Below the pieces are notes generated by a model. The model searched no databases and had not been told where the DNA came from. It worked only from the letters and a program-made list of their open reading frames with translations. Below, in pieces: positions 35,701-62,886 of a stretch of 64,000 nucleotides of DNA. The stretch is taken from NCBI RefSeq assembly GCF_037176765.1, contig NC_090025.1, positions 168,876,822 to 168,940,821 on the forward strand, read 5' to 3'. Position 1 is the first letter of the stretch, and every line of letters begins with the position of its first letter. The translations under genes and the position numbers were made by a program. The DNA comes from Anolis sagrei (Eukaryota; Chordata; Lepidosauria; Squamata; Anolidae).

Positions 35701-38700
35701 AGAAGGTTCAGCAATATTTGGCAGTCATAATGGCAAAACTAACCGAGCACACAGGTTTGGCCTTTCATGCTACTTAGAGGAAAGGGGTAACCAGCCCTAG
35801 GACCAGTGTCATGTATGTGCTATTAATGAAAAACGTTACATGGAGTAGAAGTTTTATCAGTCCTGGCTGGCAGTGATATGTGATCCTGGGAGTTTCAGGT
35901 GAACAGTGTCTAGAGGGCCACAAATCGCCTAACTCTAGCATGCAGAACTCACTCTGAAACTTTTCCTTTTCTTTCACAGCTTTGAACTCTCCTTGGCTAA
36001 CTCGACTATCGGTTTCTTCAAGGTAAATTTTAACCTATAGGAAAAGCAACCTACAGAAAATAAAGTCAGATGCAGCATTCGATAAACAATATCATTGAGT
36101 GAAAATGTGTTTCTTAATTTGACTTTGGCTTGCAGTATGTATGGTGGGATTCTTTTGGTGATTAACTTTTTATTACTTTTTTCTTCCAATTTTTCTTTCC
36201 TGACATATTTCACAATTCATAAACTACTACAAACCATACAGTGACCAGCAGCTTAGGTATCAGATGTTCCATAGCAAAATTCCATAATAAATTCCACAAA
36301 ATCATAATATAGGTGCTTGCTTGCTTTCTTATCCTGTTCAGATTAAAGAAGTCTAAGAGATAGTTCCCAGTACTCATAAAACAGTGTCAATTGTACAAAG
36401 AAAACAATTCTACTCCATGTAATCCAACTTTTCAATTCTTCTTTGAGCTGTCACATTTTCTTTAACATTTCAGGCTTCAATTATGAAGAATTTCATGTCT
36501 TATATTTTACAAAAAGGAATAATTCCAGCAGCCAATGGTAAGTATAGTGCTTGGGTTGTCTTCTCATTTCTGCAAATTATAAAAAAATATTTAAGGAAAG
36601 TTGCATATCTTTTGTTTCTTGCTCCTTTTTCATGGATAATATATACATATTCATAACAAGAAATGAACCAATGTTATTCCAGTACGTTTATAAACTACTT
36701 CATGAGGAATTGGAGCTTAGTTGCATGTATGCACACTACTAATAAGAATTGATTTAAAGGGCCAACTGACAAAAAACCTGTGTTTATTTCCTCCTGCCTT
36801 CATGATGTGATGACTATATTTTTGCAAATAAGTCCAGTAGTTTGTGATTCTGCTATATACAGACAAGAAATTGAACTGGCTCCAGCTGATTTGAGATGCT
36901 GTGTCTGGAAATTCCTGGAACAAATCACACCAGTGATTATTTTGTTGTACTTCTATTATGTAGTAATAGAGAAGTCTCTGTTTGGTATATAACTACATAA
37001 TAAATCTCAGGAAGTATCGAGATTTTCGAATTACTTTTGATTGTGCCTATATATTCCTATGCCAATCTCTTTCTTGAACTATCTCAGGTTTCCTTCACAT
37101 CATCCTTTGTATCTTTCCATCTCCTCTTTCCACTGAGAATTGGATTTTGAAAAAATCGACTTGTTGTGGAAATGAGGATTGGTAATAGAGTTCAGTGGAG
37201 ACCTCTTTTCACCATGATAATAACTTTTTCAGGAGCGAATTTCCTTTCCAAGAAGTATAGATGTTGTTTCACCTTTGCTCTTTACTATAAGTCATTTGTA
37301 ATTGGGTGTTTGTCCTCAAGTTACATATAACTTTTCAAAAATGAAAACACATACATATACTTGTTTAAGTAGTAATACACAAATTGGGATCCATTTTTAA
37401 ATTAAACCTATGAGTATTACTGTACCCATGACTAGAAACTCTGGTATTATTGTTTCATAATGGCTACTTTAACAAAACTCTCTTTTTTAAAAAGTCAATC
37501 TGAAGGATGGGATCCCTCTCCCTATCTTGGACACAATGGTTCTTGTGCAGCCTGTTATTACAATGCACCAGGTGAGGTTTACAATACCTATGTATGTATG
37601 TTTGTATGTATGTATGCATTATTTATTTATTTGCAGTACTTTTATTCTGCCCTTTTCATCCCGCAGAGGACTCAGGGTGGATTACAATGCACATATACAT
37701 GGCAAACATTCAATGCCATTTAGAGATACAACATATATAGGCAGACACAGAGGCACTTAACATTCCATTCTGGCTTCATGGGGGTATGCTCAATTCTTGC
37801 CACAGGGGGCACTGCCATTTCACCTCCATTTGTGACACCGAGTCCTTTGATGGAATACTTCCTCATTCTTTTGCCCACTCTGAAAGGCTTTATGGTGTCA
37901 TAAATTAGTTAAATTAGCCTCCTCTCATAAAGCAGTACCCAAATTTCCTACTTGACAGATTCAACTCTCTTTCAGGCTGCATGGGTCGACAGCAAGCTAG
38001 ATTATTAATGGTTGGGAGCTTACTCCGACCAGGGCTGGCTTCGAACTCATGACCTCTTGATCTGTAGTGATTTAATGCAGCTGGCTACTAACTAGCTGCA
38101 CCACAGCCCAGTCCTTTACATCCTATGTATCAAGAGAGAAAACAAACATGTTTGTTAGCATGCGAATGTAGAATATACAATGGAACCTCTACTTAAGGAC
38201 ATCACAACTTAAGAGCATTTTGAGTTAAGAGTTGTTGCTTGGCCTGGGTTTCACTTCAACATAAGAGTAGCATTTTGATTTAAGAGCTAGCATGAGAGGG
38301 AACACTACCGCAAGAGTACTGGGCTTTAAAGGACTCCAAGGGAGCAGCCTCTGTGCCCTGTGCTCTTGTCTGCTTTGGGAAATTGCTGTCCTCTTTGCTC
38401 TTGTCCACTTTGAGGAATGCTGGGTAAGTTGATTTTGTGTGGCTTTTATTCCTGGTGTGTTTGTCTTCATAAAGAGAGTGAAGGAGAGAGATCAAGAGAA
38501 GGCTGGAATGAGTACAGTATGAAGAAAATGAAGTTTCTGCCTTTTAAGTTTATGCTTTGTGCTTCCTTGCCACAGCTTTATGCTTCTCCCATTTTAAAGT
38601 TGATCTTTACTTGTATAAATGCACGTAAATGTATAAATGCAAGTGAATGTGCATTTATACATTAGTTATTTATAAAATACATTTTCTTATTTAAAAACAC

Positions 38701-39123
38701 ATAACAAAAATGGGGGGGGGGGGTGGAACTGATTAATTGCATTTCAATGGGAAAATTCACTTTGAGATAAGTGTTTTTTTTATTAAGAACTCATTTATGG
38801 ACAAATTAAACTCTTAAGTCAAGATATCGCTGTACATAAAATGTAGAAAGTCAGCAACTGCTCATATCCAACTGGAGGTTCTAATTTGTTGTTCCCTATA
38901 ATTACTACCGGTGATGTAACAGGATTCTCTCATTCGGATATAGATGCAGGCTAATGTAATTAAATTACAATTAGACAAAATTAATTCACATTATTTACGA
39001 AGGAACTTTAACAATAGTCAGGACACTGTGAATTTGTCTTTTCAGGGTTACCTTCTGATTTCCACCAATGCTAGGCTCAAGTCCACTAATATTTGGAAAA
39101 ACAATCATATACACACCTTCTGA
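22128..39123 (+). CDS. BPIFC: BPIFC, BPI-fold-containing family C protein (15 coding exons)
   Basis: Secreted lipid/lipopolysaccharide-binding protein of the BPI/LBP/PLUNC family. Exons: 22128-22230, 23164-23275, 24363-24491, 24905-25063, 27472-27535, 28795-28855, 31500-31591, 31892-32065, 33521-33574, 33737-33907, 34677-34744, 35980-36022, 36474-36537, 37495-37571, 39046-39123. All introns are GT-AG and the frame closes to 482 codons plus TGA. Signal peptide MSACSFLLLLSLSSLCLNA, then NPGIKVKIT (start of the N-terminal BPI barrel). Cys152 and Cys191 match the family disulfide. Diagnostic stretches: LCPGIYSEVERFNAEL, SDSMLYIGISEYFFRSASLA, KNFMSYILQKGIIPAANVNL, GYLLISTNARL. Human BPIFC is slightly longer at the C-terminus. 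Every exon looks functional. BPIFC is chosen over other BPI-fold members because of this text and its place between FBXO7 and RTCB. Confidence 0.92.
22318..22470 (-). repeat. tRNA-derived SINE fragment (MIR-like layout)
   Basis: TTTTCAACTTATGGTGACCCTAAGGC..CAAGGTCGCCTAGTGGGTTTCCATGG: a degraded relative of 29420-29660, in BPIFC intron 1. Confidence 0.5.
23700..24260 (+). repeat. CR1 LINE ORF2 3' fragment, decayed
   Basis: Translation shows the CR1 C-terminus in pieces (LSVQFWALQEGYYQ.., KPYKEWLRELGMFSLEKRRL) followed by the typical 3' UTR (CTATTATTCTGTTA). In BPIFC intron 2, sense. Confidence 0.75.
24901..24910 (+). promoter_or_regulatory. BPIFC: Triple tandem 3' splice acceptor of BPIFC exon 4
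   Basis: The acceptor reads ATAGCAGCAG, giving three consecutive in-frame AGs (exon starts at 24905, 24908 or 24911). The choice would add or drop one or two Ser/Arg codons at residues 115-117. I used the first; the others are equally legal. Confidence 0.6.
25156..25516. mobile_element. Penelope-like inverted dimer carrying hammerhead motifs
   Basis: Two near-complementary arms (25156-25310 and about 25380-25516) around a short centre; the arms include the hammerhead core. Flanked by a perfect 12-bp target duplication AATATATGCATC (25144-25155, 25517-25528). Lies in BPIFC intron 4. Confidence 0.7.
25424..25466 (+). ncRNA. Hammerhead ribozyme motif, Penelope type
   Basis: Conserved core CTGAGGA (25426-25432), stem II GCTTGC..GCAGGC, then GAAAC (25453-25457) and GTC. 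The inverted partner at about 25226-25266 has the core with GAAAC altered. Whether it self-cleaves is not known. Confidence 0.6.
25947..26072. mobile_element. Palindromic hAT MITE, older copy
   Basis: CAATGGTTCTCAAATTTTGG..CTGGGAGTTAAAGTC..GTTTGGGAACCACTG; ACTAAG is repeated at both flanks. Relative of 16235-16369. Confidence 0.6.
27748..28019. mobile_element. Non-autonomous hAT element with internal poly-C tracts
   Basis: Ends CAGGCATGTAACCAGG / inverse of CCTGGCTACAGGTATG, with a perfect 8-bp target duplication TCCAGCAA (27740-27747, 28020-28027). It contains two C runs (about 27788-27802 and 27976-27993) and a tandem duplication of a 39-bp segment (TTATGTTTATTCATATCATG..) at about 27860-27928. 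Confidence 0.72.
29265..29345 (-). repeat. LINE/SINE 3' tail fragment, antisense
   Basis: TATTTATTTATTTACTATACTTGTATAACACTTTTCTCCCCC.. is the reverse of the common 3' tail (AGTCCC..GGCGGAATATAAATAAATA). In BPIFC intron 6. Confidence 0.45.
29420..29660 (-). repeat. tRNA-derived SINE (MIR-like layout)
   Basis: On the minus strand: A-box-like TGATGAAGTGGTTTTGG, B box GGTTCGAACCC at about 29609-29619, then a core ending near CCATAGGTTGGACTCTG. Degenerate. Confidence 0.6.
29663..29930 (-). repeat. LINE/SINE 3' tail, antisense
   Basis: (TTAT)n then TTTGCTGTATTTATGTAACAC..GGGGGGACTCAAAGCGGTTTACAA, followed by A-rich text CAATGCCAAACATACATG shared with 37605-38112 and 47278-47480. Confidence 0.5.
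30117..30925 (-). pseudogene. L-amino-acid oxidase (LAAO/IL4I1-like) gene fossil
   Basis: Reading the minus strand, several frames together show the C-terminal third of a flavin amine oxidase of the LAAO family. Stretches include FDKFPNTFLQKLPEIIHL, SALSWLTADFVLARV, DVVLDDLSQLHNISKNYL, YKWTLDKFSLEAFAVLAPYEF, and GRVYFARGHLAHPHDWTESGMKSAIRA, the last being the FAD-binding C-terminal motif of LAAO/IL4I1. It lies antisense in BPIFC intron 6. It is broken in several places and non-functional. Whether it is a retrocopy or a genomic duplicate is undecided, since the covered part may be a single exon in the parent gene. Confidence 0.82.
32710..32746 (+). repeat. (GT)n microsatellite
   Basis: About 18 GT units in BPIFC intron 8. 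It explains the CVCVCV open frame. Confidence 0.9.
34983..35231 (+). mobile_element. tRNA-derived SINE (GTCGCTCCTGACAC-tail family)
   Basis: Head GGAGCCCTCAGTGTCACAATGGATTAAATCC, B box GGTTCGAATCTC at about 35049-35060, tail CTCAAATTGCTCCTTTCAC. 10-bp target duplication TAATTTAATC (34973-34982, 35232-35241). In BPIFC intron 11. Confidence 0.78.
37605..38112 (-). mobile_element. Long composite tRNA SINE with LINE-like tail
   Basis: On the minus strand it begins with a tRNA-like head (GGACTGGGCTGTGGTGCAGCTAGTTAG, A box; GAGTTCGAAGCC, B box at about 38035-38050). It runs through a roughly 300-bp body and ends in ACTCTGCGGG..AAATAAATAAAT. Sits in BPIFC intron 14. Confidence 0.6.
38178..38832. 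mobile_element. Tigger/pogo-like non-autonomous DNA transposon
   Basis: Termini CAATGGAACCTCTACTTAAG and the inverse of CTTAAGTCAAGATATCGCTG, with TA on both sides. Sub-terminal CTTAAGAGCATTTTGAGTTAAGAG and TTAATTGCATTTCAATGGGAAA are typical of this family. 655 bp, no transposase. In BPIFC intron 14; G run at about 38712-38721. Confidence 0.7.
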
Positions 39124-39325
39124 TATATGGGAACACAGCTATGAATTGAAGGTCAGACTGCTTTGGTTGTGACTGAAGAGAGAAGGTGTGAAAAAAAAAA
39201 GACTGGTATATTAAAAGATGGGGAAAGAGTGTGAGTACTTTGTAGGTCAGTAGCACTGGCTGGTATTTTATGCTGTGTTTCAGCATTGTAAATATATTTT
39301 TTATGGTTGTATGGAGATTTTAGTT

Positions 39326-39331
39326 AATAAA
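39326..39331 (+). terminator. BPIFC: BPIFC polyadenylation signal
   Basis: AATAAA about 200 nt after the BPIFC stop codon, followed within 40 nt by a TGTGTTTGTCTT GU-rich stretch. It is the first good signal downstream. Confidence 0.7.
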
Positions 39332-39835
39332 AGCTGGGCTCTTGAAAAAATGTGTTTGTCTTAATTTCTAATTACAGGGATTTTTGTATATATGTATGTA
39401 TTTATATGTGAGGAAACTGACAAATATCTCCTGAAAAAATATATGGGCAATCATTCCCATGCCATCCCTCTCTGATGGTATCACACCGTCAAGTCTTCAA
39501 TTTTTCCCCCATAGAATTACCAACTGAAAACAAAAACACCTGAGTATTTACAAATACCTTTACCTCTCTAGGAATGAAATGTCCAAACTATGATTACATC
39601 ACTTTTAGAAGGAAGCTATAGGCATGTTTTAGGGTGTTTATGGCTCTGTATTTATGGCTTGAGTGAGGCAGAGATATCTCACACTTCTCATAATGTTACC
39701 TGCCTACCATCTTTTGTGAAGAACAGATTGTTTCCACACATAAAACTTTGTTGTTACTAAAGGCATCTGCAGAATTAATGCAGTTTCATACCACTTTAAC
39801 CGCCATGGCTTAATGCTTTTGAGTAGTGATTTCAG

Positions 39836-40397
39836 TTAACCCCTAAAAGCAGGTTCAAGCCTGGCATGCTTCGCTACTGCCAATGAGCCAGATCCAAGAC
39901 ACAAACCAGGTTTGAAGGCAACAGGAATAGAGGTTTATTACTTTCAGGCCTGAAAAGGATATCAGATACAGAGTCTACACTCTCAAAGGATGCAGCAAAG
40001 TTCACTTTTTCACTTTGACAGCCATTCAAAATATCCATGCCCTCCCCTGATTGGCTGAAAAGCTGTCCTAGCTAGGATCCGGGCTTTAACTAGCCAGGGA
40101 TGCCTCCTGACTTCACCGGTGGTCAGGGTTTCCTCTGTGATCATTTGTAGATTTGAAATTTGAGTTATTTGGAAGGTCCACTCTGAGAAAACTGTGGACC
40201 AGTGGAATGCGGTGGGGCAATAGGCAAAGCAGTCTGTGATGACATTAATTGCCCAGTCCAGTTTACACAAAGGGTCAGCTCCAGAGAACACAATGGGGTT
40301 TTATGTCAATACAAACAGTTCAATGAAAAGTATACAGAGTTAATCTGTTTACTGATATCTGGTGTCTTATGTCATCTCCGGACCCCCTTGGGAAGCT
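39836..40397 (-). mobile_element. Probable LTR remnant
   Basis: On the minus strand: CAGCCAATCAGGGGAGGGC (CAAT box) then AATAAACCTCTATTCC (polyA/R region) and GGATCTGGCTCATTGGCAG downstream, the order expected of U3-R-U5. Ends are not fixed. Fossil. Confidence 0.4.
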
Positions 40398-40414
40398 GGG
40401 AGACTACTTTAGAT

Positions 40415-41030
40415 AAAGGTAATGGTTTTCCCCTGACATTAAGTCCAGTCATGTCCGACTCTGGGGGTTGGTGCTTATCCCCATTTCTAAGCCGAAGAAC
40501 CAGGGTTGTCGGTAAACATCTCCAAGGTCATGTGGCCAGCATGACTGTATGGAGTGCCGTTACCTTCCTGCTGGAACAGTACCTACTGATCTACTCACAT
40601 TTGCATTTTTTTTGAACTGCTAGGTTGGCAGAAGGGAGCCCCCAGTGGCGCAGTGGGTTGAACCGCTGAGCTGCTGAGTTTGTTGACTGAAAGGTTGCAG
40701 GTTCGAATCTGGGGAGCAGTGTGAGCTACCGCTGTCAGCCCCAGCTTCTGCCAACCTAGCAGTTCAAAAACATTCAAATGTGAGTAGATCAATAGGTACT
40801 GCTCTGGCAGGAAGGTAACAGCGCTCCATGCAGTCATGCCAGCCACATGAACTTGGAGGTGTCTATGGACAACGCCGGCTCTTCGGCTTAGAAATGGGGA
40901 TGAGCACCAACCCCCAAATATGGACACGACTGGACTTAATGTCAGGAGACAACCTTTACCTTTACCTTTTAGGTTGGCAGAAGTTTGAACCTGCAACCTT
41001 CCAGTCAGCTACTTCCAGTCAAACTACTTT
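40415..41030 (-). mobile_element. Sauria-type SINE interrupted by a second SINE
   Basis: Antisense SINE: tail TTTTCCCCTGACATTAAGTCC at the left, body up to AGGTTGGCAGAAG; its head side (TTTGAACCTGCAACC) resumes at 40984. The break is the insertion 40635-40970. Confidence 0.75.
40635..40970 (+). mobile_element. Sauria-type SINE, full length, inserted in a SINE
   Basis: Head GGAGCCCCCAGTGGCGCAGT, B box GGTTCGAATCTG, body AATAGGTACTGCTC, tail AATGTCAGGAGACAACC then (TTTACC). Perfect 13-bp target duplication AGGTTGGCAGAAG (40622-40634, 40971-40983). Confidence 0.88.
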
Positions 41031-41269
41031 ACATTATAGCATTAACTTCACATGCTGGAATTTTCCTTTTCTGATGGCCCCAATCTCACAGTAGGTGGGA
41101 AGCCAGGTAAAAAGCATTCAGATATAAACATAGGCACATCATATTATTTGTTTTCCAAGAGATAAGCACTGTACTGTATGAGTTACCCTGCTTTAGCACA
41201 TCTTGTTATCTTTCTTAATAAACATATATGTTGAGATCACAAGGAATTATGAAGGGGACTCCACCTTTT

Positions 41270-41455
41270 GGTAGAGGAATCTGATTTTTCAGTAACAGTA
41301 TGGCATCCTATGAGTTGTAGTTTTACAAGGTCTTTAGTCTTTTCTGCTGATGCCTCATCATACTCCAACTCCCAACTCCCATTATTCCATAGCAATGAAT
41401 CATGGCAGTCAAGGCAGTGTCAAGCTGCATTCACTCTACAGTGTTGAAGCACACC
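41270..41455. repeat. TAATGCAG-family MITE, degenerate
   Basis: Blocks GGCATCCTATGAGTTGTAGTTTTACAAGG and ATTCCATAGCAATGAATCATGGCAG in inverted order, as in the other copies. Confidence 0.45.
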
Positions 41456-41642
41456 CTATGAGTAGAAATATCTCTATTCGCCTTTGAATACATCTACACT
41501 AGAAAGAATGCAGCTTTACACCACTTGGAACTATTATGAAAACATGGGAGTTGTAGTTTACAAAGTCATCAGCCTTCTCTGCCATAGTGCTGGCAACTCA
41601 CCAAAGTGGAGCCCCCGGTGGTGCAATGGTTAAACCCTTGTG

Positions 41643-42168
41643 CCAAAGTAATATATTCCCAGAAATACAATAGTATGTATAGGTCAATAATAAATAAACA
41701 GGTATGAAATATAAACTTATATTGGATAAACAAGTACAAATTTACAAGTATAATGTTGTTGCTCCATACATCAGAATAAGTATCAAACTAAACATAAATT
41801 TGCCACTTGTGAAGTCAGTCAGTTGAACTGAAGAGTCTATAGAGCACACAACCGGTTTCGATTTTTTAGTCTTCCTCGGGTGACTGTGTGTAGGAGTATA
41901 GTAATACATTACCTGGAACATATAGCATTTTCTTATATATACAGTTATAAATCAGGTATGAGTACCCACAATTGTACATTTCTGTGACAAACACTTTACA
42001 TTCCTCTCCCAAGTAGTATTCTATATCTTTTTTCCATTATATCAATAGAGCGTACTAAAAAGGAATAATTTAAGTATATATTTCTTACCTGTTTATTGAT
42101 TATTGACCTATACATACTGTTGTATTTGTGGGTATATATGACTTTGGTGTATAATCAGGAACCCATTT
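41643..42168 (-). mobile_element. Short Penelope-like element with inverted ends
   Basis: Outer arms of about 70 bp are inverted copies (CAATAGTATGTATAGGTCAA versus inverse TTGACCTATACATACTGTTG). A degraded hammerhead-like motif with CCGGTTTCGA and CTTCCTCGGG lies at 41853-41880 (antisense). The host SINE target TTAAACCCTTGTGC is repeated on both sides with one or two changes. Inference from the ribozyme motif, not from coding sequence. Confidence 0.5.
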
Positions 42169-42277
42169 AATTTAAACCCTTATGCTGGCAGGACTTGCTG
42201 ACTGAGAGGTCAGCGGTTTGAATCTGGGGAGAGCAGGTTGAGCTCCCTCTGTCAGCTCCAGCTCCCCATATGGGGAC

Positions 42278-42278
<1 letters not shown>

Positions 42279-42318
<40 letters not shown>

Positions 42319-42352
42319 CTTTATTTATACCCCGCTACCATCTCTCCCAATG
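42279..42352 (-). repeat. LINE/SINE 3' tail with (AAT)n, antisense
   Basis: (AAT)n at 42280-42319, then CTTTATTTATACCCCGCTACC, inserted in the SINE; GGGAC..ACAT is repeated at its edges. Confidence 0.5.
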
Positions 42353-42700
42353 TGGACTTGGGACGACATGAAAGAAGCCTCCCGCAAGGATAGTAAAACA
42401 TCAGACATCCAGGCATCCCCTGGGCAACATCCTTGCAGACAGCTAATTCTCTCACACCAGAAGCGACTTGCAGTTCCTCAAATTGCTCCTGACATGAAAA
42501 AAAAAACAAAACAAAAATAAAGTGCAACTCCCAGGATTCTGTAGCACTGCACCATGGCAGTTAAATGGGTGTCAAACTGTATTAGTTGTACAATGTATAT
42601 GCATAAAAAGGAACTTTTACACTTATGCAAATCTTTCCCACTAGGACTGGAGGAGGGAGGGTGGATGAGATAGAAACATTTTACATTTAGTCTTATGGTT

Positions 42701-43835
42701 GTACTGACATGTATATATCGTTCAAAAATCTAGTCAAATTTTTTAAAGGACGAAAAGTAACTCTAGTAAAGGTAAAGGTTTACTGACATCAAGTCCAATT
42801 GTGTCCGACTCTGGGCTGTGGTGCTCATCTCCATTTCTAAGCCGAAGAGCCGGTGTTGTACGTAGACACCTCCAAGGCCATGTGGCTGGCATGACTGCAT
42901 GGAGCGCTGTTACCTTCCCGCTGGAGCGGTACCTATTGATCTACTCCCACCGGTTTAATCCACTGCGCCACTATTGTTGTACTGACATGTTGTATATATC
43001 ATTCAAAAATCAAATCAAATTATTTAAAGGACGAAAAGTAACTCTAGTAAAGGTAAAGGTTTTCCCCTGACATCAAGTCCAATTGTGTCCGACTCTGGGC
43101 TGTGGTGCTCATCTCCATTTCTAAGCCACCGTTGTCCGTAGACACCTGCAAGATCATTTGGCCGGCATGACTGCATGGAGCGTAGTTACCTTCCCACCGG
43201 AGTGGTACCTACTGACCTACTCATATTTGCACGTTTTCGAGCTGCTAGGTTGGCAGAAGCTGGGGCTAACAGCAGAAGCTCACACCGCTCCCCCCGATTC
43301 AAACCTGCGACCTTTCGGTCAACAAGCTCAACAGCTCAGCGGTTTAACCCAATGTGCTACCATTGTTGTACTGACATGTTGTATATATCGTTCAAAAATC
43401 AAATCAAATATTTTAAAGGGCGAAAAGTAACTCTAGTAAAGGTAAAGGTTTTCCCCTGACATTAAGTCCAATTGTGTCCGACTCTGGGCTGTGGTGCTCA
43501 TTTCCATTTCTAAGCCGAAGAGCCGGTGTTGTCTGTAGACACCTGCAAGAGCATGTGGCCGGCATGACTTCATGGAGTGCCGTTACCTTCCTGCCAGAGT
43601 GGTACCCATTGATCTGCTCATATTTGCATGTTTTCGAACTGCTAGGTTGGGAGAAGCTGGGGCTAACAGCAGAAGCTCACACCGCTCCCCCGATTCAAAT
43701 CTGCAACCTTTCGGTCAACAAGCTCAACAGCTCTGTGGTTTAACCCACTGCGCTACTATTGTTGTACTGACATGTTGTATATATCGTTCAAAAATCAAAT
43801 CAAATTTTTTAAAGGACGAAAAGTAACTCTACAAT
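42701..43835 (-). repeat. Tandem array: three Sauria SINEs with a shared about 75-bp spacer
   Basis: The spacer (GTACTGACATG..TATATATCGTTCAAAAATC..GGACGAAAAGTAACTCTA) occurs four times, at about 42701, 42979, 43368 and 43763. Antisense SINEs lie between, the first internally shortened. Spacing is 278, 389 and 395 bp. The spacer repeats are far too long to be target duplications. Confidence 0.85.
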
Positions 43836-43857
43836 GAAATTATCTTTCTCCCTTTGG

Positions 43858-43957
43858 GTTGTTGTAGGTTTTTCCGGGCTGTATGGCCATGTTCTAGAGG
43901 CATGTTCTCCTGACGTTTCGCCTGCATCTATGGCAAGCATCCTCAGAGGTAGTGAGG
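43858..43957 (-). mobile_element. Penelope-like hammerhead repeat, 100 bp
   Basis: On the minus strand: CTGAGGA (43946-43940), stem II GCTTGC..GCAGGC, GAAAC (43919-43915), then CATGGCCATACAGCCC..CTACAACAAC. Perfect 13-bp target duplication TTTCTCCCTTTGG (43845-43857, 43958-43970). Core residues look intact. Confidence 0.75.
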
Positions 43958-44025
43958 TTTCTCCCTTTGGCTTATCCAGCTCAGCTACCACGCCCACTTT
44001 GCCTTAATGCTATTCTTCAATGTGG

Positions 44026-44040
44026 CCACTAGGTGGCGCT
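44026..44040 (+). promoter_or_regulatory. CTCF-like binding site upstream of RTCB
   Basis: CCACTAGGTGGCGCT fits the CTCF core consensus CCASYAGRKGGCRS at every position. It lies about 200 bp before the RTCB ATG, at the border between the repeat block and the CpG promoter. Confidence 0.65.
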
Positions 44041-44241
44041 CAAGAAAGACGGGGGAGTTCTACATATGCGGTTTGACCCTCTTCAGGCGCCGTAGATCCT
44101 CGGCTGCTCTGAGAATATTTCCTTTCCTGCCTGTGCTCGCCTGCCTGCTTCTCGGCTTCCGTACTCGCGTTAAAGGAGACGTGACACGGAGTGAGCAGGA
44201 GGTTCCCGGCTCCACTCAGGTTTTTCCTCGCCGCCGCCGCC

Positions 44242-62443
<18,202 letters not shown>

Positions 62444-62773
62444 AAAAGCCATTCACGAAAAGTGGCCGGCACTGTCCTTACCCAAGCCTCATGCTACCCA
62501 GGATGCCTGTCAGTTATGCTTCCATCTGGCTGAAGAGTGTAGATTGACAGACTGTTTCCTACAATCTTTGGGAGAAAAGTGTATCTAGATTTTGGGTGGA
62601 GGTGTTACACAAAAGGATAAGCCAAGACATGTTGGCCTGGTTAATTTATGGAGTGATCTCTGAAACAGATTGAATCTTTTTAGAAGATCTAAAACACTTT
62701 TGGAGGCTGCTCTTTCTACTTGAATATTAACGGATAGCCCTTAGTCTTTCAGAAGGCTTAGTATAATGTAGAT

Positions 62774-62886
62774 CAGGCATGGGCCAACTTAAGCGGCTGA
62801 GGGGGAAAAGGAAAGGGCTTAAGGCTGTTAGGAATTATGGAGTTGAAGTCCAAAACACCTGGAGGGGCCAAGTTTGCCCATGCCTG
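62774..62886. mobile_element. hAT MITE (CAGGCATGGG family) in the RTCB 3' UTR
   Basis: CAGGCATGGGCCAACTT..AAGTTTGCCCATGCCTG with a perfect 8-bp duplication ATGTAGAT (62766-62773, 62887-62894). It lies between the RTCB stop and its polyA signal, so it is part of the mature mRNA. Confidence 0.85.

Larger units (their letters stand above)
41609..42507 (+). mobile_element. tRNA-derived SINE broken by two later insertions
   Basis: Head GGAGCCCCCGGTGGTGCAATGG; B box GGTTTGAATCTGG after the first insertion; tail CTCAAATTGCTCCTGACATG and A-run. Interrupted at 41643-42168 and at about 42280-42352. Confidence 0.75.
41488..42600. repeat. TAATGCAG-family MITE holding a nested stack
   Basis: The left arm (ACACTAGAAAGAATGCAGC..GGGAGTTGTAGTTTACAAAG) ends at 41607. 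The right arm (AACTCCCAGGATTCTGTAGCAC..AACTGTATTAG) resumes at about 42523. AAAGT is repeated at the junctions. Confidence 0.55.

Noticed and set aside
42701-43835. Regularly spaced repeats considered as a CRISPR-like array
   Set aside because: The repeats are SINE plus spacer in a vertebrate genome; unit lengths are 278-395 bp with near-identical spacers.
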